DNA of 64,000 bases from positions 1,054,001 to 1,118,000 of the forward strand of contig OZ037896.1 in assembly GCA_964035575.1 (NCBI GenBank). Reading direction: 5' to 3'. Within the stretch, counting starts at the first letter, position 1. Every line of letters begins with the position of its first letter. This DNA is from Rhynchopus sp. YZ270_cl-10 (Eukaryota > Euglenozoa > Diplonemea > Diplonemida > Diplonemidae). The notes beneath the pieces were generated by a model that did no database searches, was not told the origin of the DNA, and was given only the letters and a program-made list of their open reading frames with translations. This document shows, one piece after another, positions 21,942 through 33,669 of this stretch. The position numbers and the translations under genes are program-made.

Positions 21942-23333
21942 CCCTCCAGAGGTCTCAAGGGATTCCCTTGAGAGCTAAGAGGATTCCCTTGAGAGCACCA
22001 AAAATTCCCGCGAGAGAATGTGCGTTTTGGTGACTGAAACCGGCCAAAAACTTTTTAAAACGGCCCACAACCTGGTTTCTGCGACTCGAAAAGCGTATCC
22101 GCATGCTTTTGGGCGTCCGTAGGCCACAAACGATGGTACCCATGTGGGCCGAAAAACCTACGTGTTTGTACACAAAACACCACAAAAGCGCTTGTTTGCA
22201 GGCAGTTCGGGTCGAAAACGACCTCTTCGGGTCACAAAGCTACATCCCTCCCTCCCTTGGCCCTCGGGCTGCCCTCGGGCTCTGGCGGGAGGGAGGGAAA
22301 TAGCTATTGTAACCCTCCGGTGGCTTTCCTTACCCTCCCGCGAGAAGAAAAAAAATCCCGCGAGATCTCAAGGGATTCCCTTGAGAGCCCTTTTTTTTTT
22401 TTGCCGTGTTGGCGGCGAAAACCACCGAAAAACTTTTTAAAACGGCCCACATCCTGGTATGTGCGGCTCAAAAAACGTATTCTCACAGGTATGCCCGTCC
22501 GTTGGCCACCATGAGGGGTGAGGGAGTGCCCCACACCACCCCTATGCATACGTCACACCCACCCAAAAACCCAAAAAAAAGCACACCTTGTTTGGTGGGT
22601 TATCAGCCCAGAAACCTTTTTGTTGCGCACATGCGCGGGTATGTGGGCTGGGAAAAGCGTATTCGCTGTATAAAAAGCATGCGTGGGCCACACACGCAAG
22701 TGCACACGTCCCATACCATAGCATGCAACCCACGTGTAGATACACAAAAAACCACAAACATGGTCGGGTTCGGAAAGCCACCAGCTCGGGTCACAGAACT
22801 ACATCCCTCCCCCCCTTGGCCCTCGGGCTGCCCTTTCGGCAGGTCCGGGCACCCTCACCTCACTCAAGGGCGCCCTCGGACTCTGGCGGGAAGGAGGGAA
22901 TAGCTATTTCCCTCCCTCCCGCCAGAGCCCGAGGGCGCCCTTGAGGGAGGTCAGGGCAGCCCGAGGGCCGAAGGCCCGAGGGCGCCCTGACCTCCCGAAA
23001 GGGCAGCCCGAGGGCCAAGGGAGGGAGGGATGTAGCTTTGTGACCCGAAGAGGTCGTTTTCGACCCGAACTGCCTGCAAACAAGCGCTTTTGTGGTGTTT
23101 TGTGTACAAACACGTAGGTTTTTCGGCCCACATGGGTACCATCGTTTGTGGCCTACGGACGCACAAAAGCATGCGGATACGCTTTTCGAGTCGCAGAAAC
23201 CAGGTTGTGGGCCGTTTTAAAAAGTTTTTGGCCGGTTTCAGTCACCAAAACGCACATTCTCTCGCGGGAATTTTTGGTGCTCTCAAGGGAATCCTCTTAG
23301 CTCTCAAGGGAATCCCTTGAGACCTCTGGAGGG
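21942..23333. mobile_element. Long inverted-repeat (foldback) element
   Basis: The left arm 21942-22300 (starting CCCTCCAGAGGTCTCAAGGG) returns in reverse complement at about 22908-23333 with very high identity, for example GTACCCATGTGGGCCGAAAA and its complement. A diverged third version of the same unit fills 22316-22900, so three related units of about 370-600 bp are arranged forward, forward, reverse. A smaller palindrome of CCCTCGGGC motifs sits at the inner junction near 22905-23030. No transposase frame is present. It resembles a composite foldback element. Confidence 0.75.
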
Positions 23334-23339
23334 ATACAA

Positions 23340-26300
23340 AGAGCTCGGTTTTAACGCGTCGGTTTTAACGGGTCGGTATCAACGCGTCAGTTTCAACTCG
23401 TCGGTTTCAACGCGTCGTTTTCAACGCGTCGGTTTTAACGCGTCGGTTTCAACGCGTCGGTTTTGACGCGTCGGTTTTAACGCGTCGGTTTCAACGCGTC
23501 GGTTTTAACGCGTCGGTTTTAACGCGTCGGTTTCAACGCGTCGGTTTGAACGCGTTGGTTTCAACGCGTCGGTTTTAACGCGTCGGTTTCAACGCGTCGG
23601 TTTCAACGCGTCGGTTTCAACGCGTTGGTTTGAACGCGTCGGTTTTAACGCGTCGGTTTTAACGCGTCGGTTTTAACGCGTCGGTTTCAACGCGTCGGTA
23701 TTAACGCGTCGGTTTTAACGCGTCGGTTTCAACGCGTCGGTTTCAACGCGTCGGTCTTAACGCGTCGGTTTCAACGCGTCGGTTTCAACGCGTCGGTATT
23801 AACGCGTCGGTTTTAACGCGTCGGTTTTAACGCGTCGGTTTCAACGCGTCGGTTTCAACGCGTCGGTTTTAACGCGTCGGTTTCAACGCGTCGGTTTCAA
23901 CGCGTCGGTTTCAACGCGTCGGTTTCAACGCGTCGGTTTTAACGCGTCGGTTTTAACGCGTCGGTTTCAACGCGTCGGTTTCAACGCGTCGGTTTCAACG
24001 CGTCGGTTTTAACGCGTCGGTTTTAACGCGTCGGTTTCAACGCGTCGGTTTCAACGCGTCGGTCTTAACGCGTCGGTTGCAACGCGTCGGTTTCAACGCG
24101 TCGGTTTTAACGCGTCGGTTTCAACGCGTCGGTTTTCAACGCGTCGGTTTTAACGCGTCGGTTTCAACGCGTCGGTTTCAACGCGTCGGTTTCAACGCGT
24201 CGGTTTTGACGCGTCGCTTTCAACGCGTCTGTTTCAACGCGTCGGTTTCAACGAGTCGGTTTCAACGCGTCGGTTTTAACGCGTCGGTTTCAACGCGTCG
24301 GTTTTGACGCGTCGGTTTCAACGTGTCGGTTTGAACGCGTCGGTTTCAACGCGTCGGTTTTGACGCGTCGCTTTCAACGCGTCGGTTTTGACGCGTCGCT
24401 TTCAACGCGTCTGTTTCAACGCGTCGGTTTCAACGAGTCGGTTTCAACGCGTCGGTTTTAACGCGTCGGTTTCAACGCGTCGGTTTTGACGCGTCGGTTT
24501 CAACGTGTCGGTTTGAACGCGTCGGTTTCAACGCGTCGGTTTTAACGCGTCGGTTTCAACGCGTCGGTTTCAACGCGTCGGTTTCAACGTGTTGGTTTGA
24601 ACGCGTCGGTTTTAACGCGTCGGTTTTGACGCGTCGGTTTTAACGCGTCGGTTTTGACGCGTCGGTTTCAACGCGTCGGTTTCAACGTGTTGGTTTGAAC
24701 GCGTCGGTTTTAACGCGTCGGTTTTGACGCGTCGGTTTTAACGCGTCGGTTTTAACGCGTCGGTTTTAACGCGTCGGTTTCAACGCGTCGGTTTTCAACG
24801 CGTCGGTTTTAACGCGTCGGTTTTGACGCGTCGGTTTTAACGCGTCGGTTTCAACGCGTCGGTTTTAACGCGTCGGTTTTAACGCGTCGGTTTTGACGCG
24901 TCGGTTTTAACGCGTCGGTTTTCAACGCGTCGGTTTTAACGCGTCGGTTTTGACGCGTCGGTTTTAACGCGTCGGTTTCAACGCGTCGGTTTCAACGCGT
25001 CGGTTTTAACGCGTCGGTTTTAACGCGTCGGTTTGAACGCGTTGATTTCAACGCGTCGGTTTTAACGCGTCGGTTTTGACGCGTCGGTTTTAACGCGTCG
25101 GTTTCAACGCGGCGGTTTCAACGTGTTGGTTTGAACGCGTCGGTTTTAACGCGTCGGTTTTGACGCGTCGGTTTTAACGCGTCGGTTTCAACGCGTTGGT
25201 TTGAACGCGTCGGTTTTAACGCGTCGGTTTTAACGCGTCGGTTTCAACGCGTCGGTGTCAACGCGTCGGTTTTAACGCGTCGGTTTCAACGAGTCGGTTT
25301 TAACGCGTCGGTTTTGACGCGTCGGTTTTAACGCGTCGGTTTCAACGCGTCGGTTTTAACGCGTCGGTTTTGACGCGTCGGTTTTAACGCGTCGGTTTTA
25401 ACGCGTCGGTTTCAACGCGTCGGTTTCAACGCGTCGGTTTTGACGAGTCGGTTTCAACGCGTCGGTTTCAACGCGTCGGTTTTAACGCGTCGGTTTCAAC
25501 GCGTCGGTTTGCACGCGTCGGTTTTAACGCGTCGGTTTTGACGCGTCGGTTTTAACGCGTCGGTTTCAACGCGTCGGTTTTCAACGCGTCGGTTTTAACG
25601 CGTCGGTTTCAACGCGTCGGTTTCAACGCGTTGGTTTTGACGAGTCGGTTTCAACGCGTCGGTTTTGACGCGTCGGTTTTAACGCGTCGGTTTTAACGCG
25701 TCGGTTTCAACGCGTCGGTTTCAACGCGTCGGTTTCAACGCGTTGGTTTCAACGCGTCGGTTTCAACGCGTCGGTTTTAACGCGTCGGTTTTAACGCGTC
25801 GGTTTCAACGCGTCGGTTTCAACGCGTCGGTTTTAACGCGTCGGTTTTAACGCGTCGGTTTTAACGCGTCGGTTTTAACGCGTCGGTTTCAACGCGTCGG
25901 TTTTAACGCGTCGGTTTCAACGCGTCGGTTTTAACGCGTCGGTTTTAACGCGTCGGTTTCAACGCGTCGGTTTGCACGCGTCGGTTTTAACGCGTCGGTT
26001 TCAACGCGTCGGTTTTCAACGCGTCGGTTTTAACGCGTCGGTTTTAACGAGTAGGTTTTAACGCGTCGGTTTCAACGCGTCGGTTTTAACGCGTCGGTTT
26101 TAACGCGTCGGTTTCAACGCGTCGGTTTCAACGCGTCGGTTTTAACGCGTCGGTTTTAACGCGTCGGTTTCAACGCGTCGGTTTCAACGCGTCGGTTTTA
26201 ACGCGTCGGTTTCAACGCGTCGGTTTCAACGCGTCGGTTTTAACGCGTTGGTTTTAACGCGTCGGTTTCAACGCGTCGGTTTTAACGCGTCGGTTTGAAC

Positions 26301-26420
26301 GCGTCGGTTTCAACGCGTAGGTTTCAACGCGTCACTTTTATAGCGTAGGTTTCAACGCGTAGGTTTCTTAGAGTCGGTTCCGAGGCGATGATTTCAACGC
26401 TTGGGTTTCTATACCGGGCC
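23340..26420. repeat. 14-bp satellite array, about 3 kb
   Basis: More than 200 tandem copies of the 14-mer CGGTTTYRACGCGT, where the YR pair varies (CA, TA, TG or GA). Each unit contains the palindrome ACGCGT. A few units gain one base. The copies decay at the right edge (26330-26420), as is typical at the end of a satellite. No spacers of CRISPR type are present. The open frames across it are repeat artefacts. Confidence 0.95.
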
Positions 26421-26754
26421 GCTTTTAACGAGGCGTGATCTTTCGTCAGGAACGTTCCGATTTTAGCGAATCGTGTTCTTTCGTTAAAAACGGCGTTTCT
26501 GTCGAGATGTTTAAGTTTTGTTAACGGAAGAGATGTGGGTAAAGTATGTTTTTGTTGAGTGAGTTTTGTTTTTATCTTCCATGTGATATCTGTTTCAGTG
26601 AGGTGTCTCTAGGGATCCCGTGTGCCGAATGTGACCGCCAACCAGCACTGAACTGGTAGTCCGTGTAGGTAAGTGTAGGTGACCCTACCCTCGTTCGCGT
26701 GACTTCCTTGCTGTTACGGATTGCTGTTGCGTACTTGGATTGTGTATTTGAGTT
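26421..26754. other. Satellite edge and unique DNA
   Basis: The satellite fades into unrelated sequence with no convincing gene. It ends at the terminal inverted repeat of the next element. Confidence 0.45.
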
Positions 26755-27542
26755 CCTTAACACTCTGTGTTAAGGTTTTTAAGGTTGCTTTTGTGGCGTA
26801 CCCCCCCACCCCTTGGCACCCCCGACGGGGTACCCCAAAAAATGACATTTCTCGCAGAGGCGCCAAAGTGTAAGATTTTTTCGGCATTGGAAAGATAGGG
26901 CCAAAAATCGAGTTCTTACTAAATCAGATCGCTGAGAGATTAGTTTTTAATTCCTATTTTCGTGTCGCGAGTTTACGTGTAAAATGCCTTAGGAACCGTG
27001 CGTTCCTTAAGGATTCTTAAGGATTCTACAGGGAAAACAGGCGTTTTGGCCAAAAACACGGTTTTTCAGGCAGGTAACCGGGTTTGCGGCTTGGGAAACG
27101 TGCCAACGCGGTGTGAGAACCATGCGTGGGGGTTTGTAACCACTCGTTGCGTTGGTTGCGTTGCGTTCGTTACGTAGCGTTCGTTGCATACAGATCGCTA
27201 CGTACACATCGGTTACGTAGTGTTGCATGCGGTTGCATGCGTTGCGTTCGTTGTGTAGAGATCGTTACGTACAGAGCGCAACGTATGGAGCGGTTGCGTT
27301 GCGTTGGTTGTGTTCGGTTGGTTACGTTCGTTGCGTACAGATAGTGACGCACGCATCGGTTCCGTTGTGTTGGATGAGATGCGTTGGTTGTGTTCGGTTG
27401 GTTACGTTCGTTGCGTTCAGATCGTTGCGCACACATCGGTAGCGTTGTGTTGGTTGTGTCGTTGACACATGTTCGTGGGAATCTGTTCGTTTCTTTTCAG
27501 ATCTTTGCATACATCAACCACGATCAATAGGGAGTGTTAAGG
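26755..27542. mobile_element. Short inverted-repeat element, copy 1
   Basis: The ends are a perfect 11-bp inverted repeat: CCTTAACACTC at 26755-26765 and GAGTGTTAAGG at 27532-27542. The left end is itself a hairpin (CCTTAACACTCTGTGTTAAGG without the last base of each arm). Positions 26755-27140 are almost identical to 27896-28280. The right part is a degenerate minisatellite of GTTGCGTTGGTTGTGTTCGG and GATCGTTACGTACACATCGG blocks. No transposase is encoded; this fits a non-autonomous DNA transposon. Confidence 0.7.
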
Positions 27543-27544
27543 AT

Positions 27545-27755
27545 TAGCAAAACTAAATTGACGGTCTTGAAAACACTTCGCTGGCTGGTGTGTCAACCGG
27601 TATGTGTATGGTTTGCACGTAACGCTCTACGTATACGATACACACAACGCTATGCATAAGCGATACACGGTTCGTGTGCAGCGTAACGCATGCAACGCAA
27701 CGCAACCGATGTGTACGTAGCGATCTGTACGAAAGCATGCTACGGGTTTTTCATC
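27545..27755 (+). repeat. Direct repeat, first copy
   Basis: From TTGACGGTCTTGAAAACACT to GAAAGCATGCTACGGGTTT this block recurs at about 31097-31276. It carries CTCTACGTATACGATACACA and a CGATCTGTACGAAAGCATGC end. No frame is credible. Confidence 0.75.
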
Positions 27756-27895
27756 CCGCCGGGACACTTTTCATCCCGGCACTCATTCCCAGCAAAAAAA
27801 TCTGGTTTGTACACTTTACAGTCCCGCCGGAAACCCGGCGGGACTGTAAAGTAACCCGGCGGGACTGTAAAAAAAGCCGGCGGGACTGTAAAGTT
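27756..27895. repeat. GCCGGCGGGACTGTAAA repeats
   Basis: Three copies of CCGGCGGGACTGTAAA follow an inverted partner (CAGTCCCGCCGG at about 27820), giving a local hairpin. A smaller inverted CATCCCGCCGGGACAC copy lies at 27755-27780. Unit length is about 23-25 bp. Confidence 0.6.
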
Positions 27896-28796
27896 CCTTA
27901 ACACTCTGTGTTAAGGTTTTTAAGGTTGCTTTTGTGGCGTACCCCCCCACCCCTTGGCACCCCCGACGGGGTACCCCAAAAAATGACATTTCTCGCAGAG
28001 GCGCCAAAGTGTAAGATTTTTTCGGCATTGGAAAGATAGGGCCAAAAATCGAGTTATTACTAAATCAGATCGCTGAGAGATTAGTTTTTAATTCCTATTT
28101 TCGTGTCGCGAGTTTACGTGTAAAATGCCTTAGGAACCGTGCGTTCCTTAAGGGTTCTTAAGGATTCTACAGGGAAAACAGGTGTTTTGGCCAGAAACCC
28201 GGTTTTTCAGGCAGGTAACCGGGTTTGCGGCTTGGGAAACGTGCCAGAGCCATGCGTGGGGGTTTGTAACCACTCGTTGCGTTGGTTGCGTTGCCTTCGT
28301 TGCGTACGCATCGCTACGTACACACCGGTTACGTTGTGTTGCATGCGTTGCGTTCGTTGTGTAGAGATCGTTACGTACAGAGCGCAACGTACGGAGCGGT
28401 TGCGTTGAGTTGCATGCGTTGCGTTGGTTGTGTTTGGTTGGTTACGTTCGTTGCGTTCCGATCGCTACGTACACATCGGTTGCGTTGCGTTGGATGCGTT
28501 GCATCCGTTACGTTGCGTTCGTTGCATACAGATCGTTACGTACACATCGGTTACGGTGCGTTGTACGCGTTGCGTTCGTTATGTTGAGATCGATATATAC
28601 AGATCGCAACGTACGCATAGGTTGCGTTGGTTGTGTTGCATCCGTTACGTTGCGTTGGTTGCGTTCTGATCGTTACGTACACATAGGTTGCGTTGCGTTG
28701 CATGCGTTGGTTGCATACGGATCGTAACGTATAGAGCGGATCCGTTTCGTTGTGTTCGGTTGCGTTTATCAACCACACCAGCCAGGAGTGTTAAGG
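27896..28796. mobile_element. Short inverted-repeat element, copy 2
   Basis: Perfect ends CCTTAACACTC (27896-27906) and GAGTGTTAAGG (28786-28796). The first 385 bp nearly match copy 1. The minisatellite in the right half is longer than in copy 1, so the 901-bp length difference comes from repeat expansion. The two copies lie in the same orientation only 350 bp apart. Confidence 0.7.
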
Positions 28797-28904
28797 ATTG
28801 CCAAAAAAAACTAATTCGTAGCGGTCAGAAAAGTGTCCTGTTGGCATGAAAAACCTCATTCCGCCCTCCCTGACCCTCGGGATCCCTCTCGTGCGTCAAA
28901 CCCG

Positions 28905-29245
28905 TAAACCCGCACGCCTGTTTTGCCTGTAGAACCCTGTAGAAGCCTTAAGAAACACGTGTATAAAAGGGGTACTCGTGACACCCTGGTGTCAGGGTCT
29001 CTAACGACTCCCAGCTCAAACTGAGTTATACACGCCCCAAAAAGTGCCCGATCTTTCCAAAGAAACAGTTTTTTGAGCTGGGCGAAGCTTCTACACCCTG
29101 AAAAAAAAACCGGTTTTTGGTCGGATCCAGCAGGGGGGGGGGGGAGACTGGGGGGGGGGTTACTGCTAGGTCGGTGGGTGGCCGGAACAGCAACCTTTAA
29201 AAACTAGAAAACACAAGTGTTTTCTAGAATTTTGATCAAAGAAAT
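28905..29245 (+). repeat. Direct repeat with TATA-like start, first copy
   Basis: From TGTTTTGCCTGTAGAACCCT through the TATA-like CGTGTATAAAAGGGGTACTC to the hairpin AAAACACAAGTGTTTTCTAG, this block is repeated at about 32430-32745 with almost no change. It has long G-runs near 29135-29160. No reading frame is credible. Confidence 0.75.
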
Positions 29246-29263
29246 TTAGTTTTTTTTGGCAAT

Positions 29264-29510
29264 CCTTAACACTCCTGGCTGGTGTGGTTGATAAACGCAA
29301 CCGAACACCACGAAACGGATCCGCTCTTTTCGTTACGATCCGTATGCAACCAACGCATGCAACGCAACGCAACCTATGTGTACGTAACGATCAGAACGCA
29401 ACGAACGTAACGAAACAAACACAACCAACGCAACGGATGCAACGCAACCTGTGTGTACGTTGCGTTCTGTATGCAACGAATGCAACGCGTGCAACACAAC
29501 GCAACCTTTT
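29264..29510 (-). mobile_element. Short inverted-repeat element, partial copy 3
   Basis: CCTTAACACTC at 29264-29274 and the adjacent CTGGCTGGTGTGGTTGAT mark the right end of the family in reverse orientation. Only about 250 bp of the minisatellite part follows before a 23-base T-run, after which the sequence is unrelated. The flanks of copies 2 and 3 are mirror images (ATTGCCAAAAAAAACTAA and its complement), so the two copies face each other. Confidence 0.6.
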
Positions 29511-30320
29511 TTTTTTTTTTTTTTTTTTCTCTTTGGCCTTTAGTGGTCTTTTTATTGCGATAGGTTTGTACACAATGAACAAAAAGCAAGGTGGGCGCAC
29601 CACTCAAACAAAATGAACAGAACACAAAAGGTGGGCACGGCCCAGGGTATCTCATTACACCTCCCCTGACGTTGGTCTCCTGCTTGCTTGAGAGGCCGGG
29701 GAATCACTTTGGAGTCAAACAACTCGTACGCGAGGATACCTCCCCTAAAACTGGAAAATACAAATGGAGTGGTGCGCGCAGTAATGTAAGCGGTGTCGTG
29801 GCGTGCTTAGCCAAAGGTATACGCTTAAAAGTCACTCAAAAAAAAAAAAATAAAAGGGAATATGCATTGTGTAAGTATAACTAGTGTGTATTTATATGGG
29901 GCGGTGTGGAAAGTGAAACGTAAGGCAGCAAATAGGGTACACACAGCTCGCCCCCATCACACGCTTTCCCCCTTTCATATCCCAAGATAGCACCCAGGGC
30001 GCAATCGATTTTAACATCAACAAAATGCAGTGACTGGTGTGTTTGTGTGTCTTTAGGGGCGAGGGGGCGGGCAGAGTGAGAGGCAGGCATCTGTGGCAGT
30101 CGCAAACCCCCACCAGGAGCCCTGATCTCTTAGGTAGGTTTGTGTTGTGGCGGCGTACACGATTTGCCCTTGTTGGGGTGTTGGTGGCGTTCTTTTGGGG
30201 CATGTGGCTCGTGTTATTACCTATGAGACTCGGACACCCAGCAGAGGCGCAACTTCCACTTCAGGTACCCATCCAAGGCTCTAAGTCGACAGTGTCGGCC
30301 CCTGTCGGCCGACTGTCGGC
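29511..30320. other. Unassigned stretch within the repeat island
   Basis: A T-run at 29506-29528 is followed by sequence of balanced composition. Fragments such as CACCTCCCCTGACG and GTGGTGCGCGCAG loosely resemble parts of the 38931-40010 tandem units. Open frames are short and unrecognised. The right edge becomes a GTCGGCCGACTGTCGGCCGAC palindrome near 30297-30330. Confidence 0.4.
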
Positions 30321-30335
30321 CGACTGTCGAAAAGT

Positions 30336-31100
30336 CGAAAAAAAAAAAATTTTTTTTTTGGTGACCCTGCGTGAAATTTTTTTTTTTTTTTTTGTTAGGA
30401 AAAAAAAAATTTTTTTTTTGTGATGTCGAAAAAAAAATTTTTGGGTCATATGGCCTTATAAGCAACAAAGGCGAACAAGACGACCATTTCCCCGAGACCC
30501 CCGCGACCCGGGTCGCGACCCCCATAAAAAAAAAAAAATTTTTTTTTTTTTTTGGTCGTTGAAAAAATTTTGCCATTTTTTTTTTTTTTTTTTTTTTTTT
30601 GGAAATTATGGAATTCGGTTTTGCCTTACGAACCTTATTTTTTTTTTTGGCCCTTTTTTCCTAGTTCTGGCCCTATCTTTCAAATAAAGCCAGAATTTTC
30701 AACTTTTGAGCCTTTTTAAGGCATTTCCCCGCGTTTTTCTGCAAAAAAAGATCAAAAGAACTCAATTTGCCTTTGCGAAAAAAAAAAAATTTTTTTTTTT
30801 TGAACTTTTTTTTTTTCGACAACTACTTTCTGGGGTACTGTCAGTACGTAAGGTATGACCAAAATAGCCGTATTTTGGCTGAAAATTCGACTTGAAAATT
30901 TTTTTCATAATTTGCCCAATCCAAGGCTACCAATCCGACTTGAACCGACCCGGCCGGTTGGGTATGGTTTTGGGTAGGGTGGCGGGTCGGTTTGGGTCGG
31001 TTTGGGTCGGTTTTTGGGTCGGTTTGGGTCGGTTTCAGACCCAAATTTTTTTTTTTCGACAACTACTTTTTGGGCCAAAAAAAAAAAAAAATTTGAGTTG
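30336..31100. repeat. A-run/T-run blocks with inverted partner sequences
   Basis: Blocks of 8-12 A followed directly by 8-16 T occur at about 30340, 30400, 30430, 30530, 30780 and beyond. Positions 30835-30920 are the reverse complement of about 38225-38315 (GTATGACCAAAATAGCCGTA). TCGGTTTGGG repeats at 30990-31035 echo the 229-bp satellite. No gene is present. Confidence 0.7.
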
Positions 31101-31276
31101 ACGGTCTTGAAAACACTTCGCTGGCTGGTGTGTCAACCGGTTTGTGTATGGTTTGCACGTTACGCTCTACGTATACGATACACACAACGCTATGCATAAG
31201 CGATACACGGTTCGTGTGCAGCGTAACGCAACCGATGTGTGCGTAGCGATCTGTACGAAAGCATGCTACGGGTTTA
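31097..31276 (+). repeat. Direct repeat, second copy
   Basis: Near-identical to 27557-27755, lacking a short GCATGCAACGCAACG insertion seen there. It precedes element copy 4, as its partner follows element copy 1. Confidence 0.75.
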
Positions 31277-31388
31277 ACTCCATCGCGTTAACGCAACACC
31301 TGCGCCGCTGTGACACTTCGCTGGCTCGTGTGGTTGTGATAACGGAACGGTCTACACGTGCGTTACACATTTAGTTTTTTTTGGCAAT

Positions 31389-32216
31389 CCTTAACACTCA
31401 CTGGCTGGTGTGGTTGATGTATGAAAGGTTTGCAACGCACACAAGCCAACCAACGCAACCGATGCGATACGTTTCTTGCGTTCACATCGTTCCGTTCAGA
31501 TCGGAACGATGTGAACGGAACGAATGCAACCGACGCAACGCAACCGTTCGGTACGTAACGTCTCGAACCAAAGACACGGAAGCAACGCAACGCACCGAAC
31601 GCAACGCATGCAACGCAACGCAACCGATGTGTACGTAACGATCGGAACGCAACGAACGTAACCAACCGAACACAACCAACGCAACGCAACCGCTCTGTTC
31701 GTTGAACTCTGTATATAACGATCTCTACACAACGAACGCAACGCATGCAACACAACGTAACCGGTGTGTACGTAACGAACGCAACGTAGCGAAGGCAACG
31801 CAACCAACGCAACGAGTGGTTACAAACCCCCACGCATGGTTCTCACACCGCTCTGGCACGTTTCCCAAGCCTCAAACCCGGTTACCTGCCTGAAAAACCG
31901 GGTTTTCGGCCAAAACGCCTGTTTTCCCTGTATAACCCTGTAGAACCCTTAAGAAACACGTGTAAAAAAGGGGTACTCGCGACACCCTGGTTTCCGGGTC
32001 TGTCAGGGTTTGGAGGTCTTTCTCATTTGCAAACCCTCAAAAAAACCTCCTATCTTCCCAAGAATTCACTTTTTTGACCTCTTTGGACGTTTAGAGACCT
32101 GAAAAAAAATGGCCGAAACCCACCCCGGGGGGGGGGGGACCGGGGGGGTGCCTTAGAGGGGGTGGGTGGGTGGGGTGGTGAAGCAACCTTAAAGACCTTA
32201 ACACCGAGTGTTAAGG
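31389..32216 (-). mobile_element. Short inverted-repeat element, copy 4 (reversed)
   Basis: Ends CCTTAACACTC (31389-31399) and GAGTGTTAAGG (32206-32216). It is inverted relative to copies 1 and 2: minisatellite first (31430-31830), then the reverse of the unique part. The hairpin terminus CCTTAACACCGAGTGTTAAGG is at the right end here. Its inner unique part has diverged from copies 1 and 2 and has long G-runs. Confidence 0.7.
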
Positions 32217-32429
32217 AACTACGGTCTTCGTATACGATACACACAACGCTATGCATGTGCGATACACGCGTTAACCGCAACGGGTGGTTACCAAACGCAG
32301 CCCACCTTTGGTGGGCTGCTGCAACTCGTGCCGTGTGTGGCCCATGCATGGTTCTCACAGCTCGCTGGCACGTTTCCCAAGCCGGAAACCCGGTTACCTG
32401 CCTGAAAAACCGGGTTTTTGGCCAAAACG

Positions 32430-32745
32430 CCTGTTTTGCCTGTAGAACCCTGTAGAAGCCTTAAGAAACACGTGTATAAAAGGGGTACTCGTGACACCCT
32501 GGTGTCAGGGTCTCTAACGACTCCCAGCTCAAACTGAGTTATACACGCCCCAAAAAGTGCCCGATCTTTCCAAAGAAACAGTTTTTTGAGCTGGGCGAAG
32601 CTTCTACACCCTGAAAAAAAAACCGGTTTTTGGTCGGATCCAGCAGGGGGGGGGGGAGACTGGGGGGGGGTTACTGCTAGGTCGGTGGGTGGCCGGAACA
32701 GCAACCTTTAAAAACTAGAAAACACAAGTGTTTTCTAGAATTTTT
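32430..32745 (+). repeat. Direct repeat with TATA-like start, second copy
   Basis: Partner of 28905-29245, again containing GTATAAAAGGGGTACTCGTG. Both copies are in the same orientation and end at the AACACAAGTGTTTTCTAGAA hairpin. Confidence 0.75.
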
Positions 32746-33420
32746 TTTTTTTCCGGCCTGAGATTGGGTCCTGGGGCACCGAAAAATGCAAAAAAAGGCA
32801 AAATTTTGATGTTTTGACGATCTGGGGTTATACCATATGCACTGCTACAGGGGCCCACAATTTGGACTTTTCCTTAGCAAATTCCTTCACAAAAATTTTT
32901 TTTTTCGATTTTGGCAAAGGCAAATCTCAGGCAAAAAAAATTCACCCCTGATAGTGGGTCCTTGGGTGTCCAAAGATGCAAAAAACACCAAAATTTTGAT
33001 GTTTTGACCATCTAGAATTTATTCCACGGCCATTTTGTGTGTATACTGTACGTTCAGTATGGCCAGCGCCTTAGCAAAAAATCAAAAAATCACAAAAAAA
33101 AAATTTTTTTTTTCGGGAAAATTTTGACCACTGAGGTGGGTCTTTGGGCACCAAAAAACGCAAAAAAATGCAAAAATCGGGTGTTTTGACCATCTGTGGT
33201 TACACAAAACACACTTCTGTGTACAAGCCTACACCAATACAGTGGTTATACAAGGCGATTTTTGACCAAAAAAAAAATTTTTTTTTCGACCAAAATCGGG
33301 CGTGGTACCCCATAAAATGACCCAAAAAATCCAATGAAAACCTTCGATTGGGCAAATCATGAAAAAAATTTTTAAGTCAAATTTTCAACCAAAATACGGT
33401 CATTTGTTCACACCCTGATT
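32746..33420 (+). repeat. Dispersed repeat with A-run/T-run blocks, forward copy
   Basis: Contains repeated sub-blocks ending in GATGTTTTGACCATCT followed by AAAAATTTTT blocks. Positions 33000-33420 return inverted at about 36065-36425 and again forward at 37890-38315 (for example CATCTGTGGTTACACAAAAC). The two inner copies flank the 229-bp satellite as an inverted pair. Confidence 0.75.
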
Positions 33421-33669
33421 CTACGTCATGCTAGCTTCCTGTGCAGAACTCCAGCAATTCACCAATGCCGGCATCTATCTTTCCATCATCACCATTGGAC
33501 TTCGTGTGTTACCAACGTACTCCAGAAATGACGTGCTGTCACACTCCAACCAGAGTATCAAACCCGTACGAACATAACGAAGATGCACGAGCCCACCCAA
33601 ACGCAGAGGGTCTCGCCGAAGGCGGACCAGCTAGCCCAAGCCGGACGAGCGTGCCTCATAAAGCCCCGA
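33421..33669. other. Unique segment before the 229-bp satellite
   Basis: About 250 bp of balanced composition with a 90-codon open frame that runs into the satellite. The frame has no recognisable features, so it is not called a gene. Confidence 0.4.

Noticed and set aside
23340-26420. CRISPR-like array
   Set aside because: The units are contiguous 14-mers with no unique spacers, in a eukaryotic setting.
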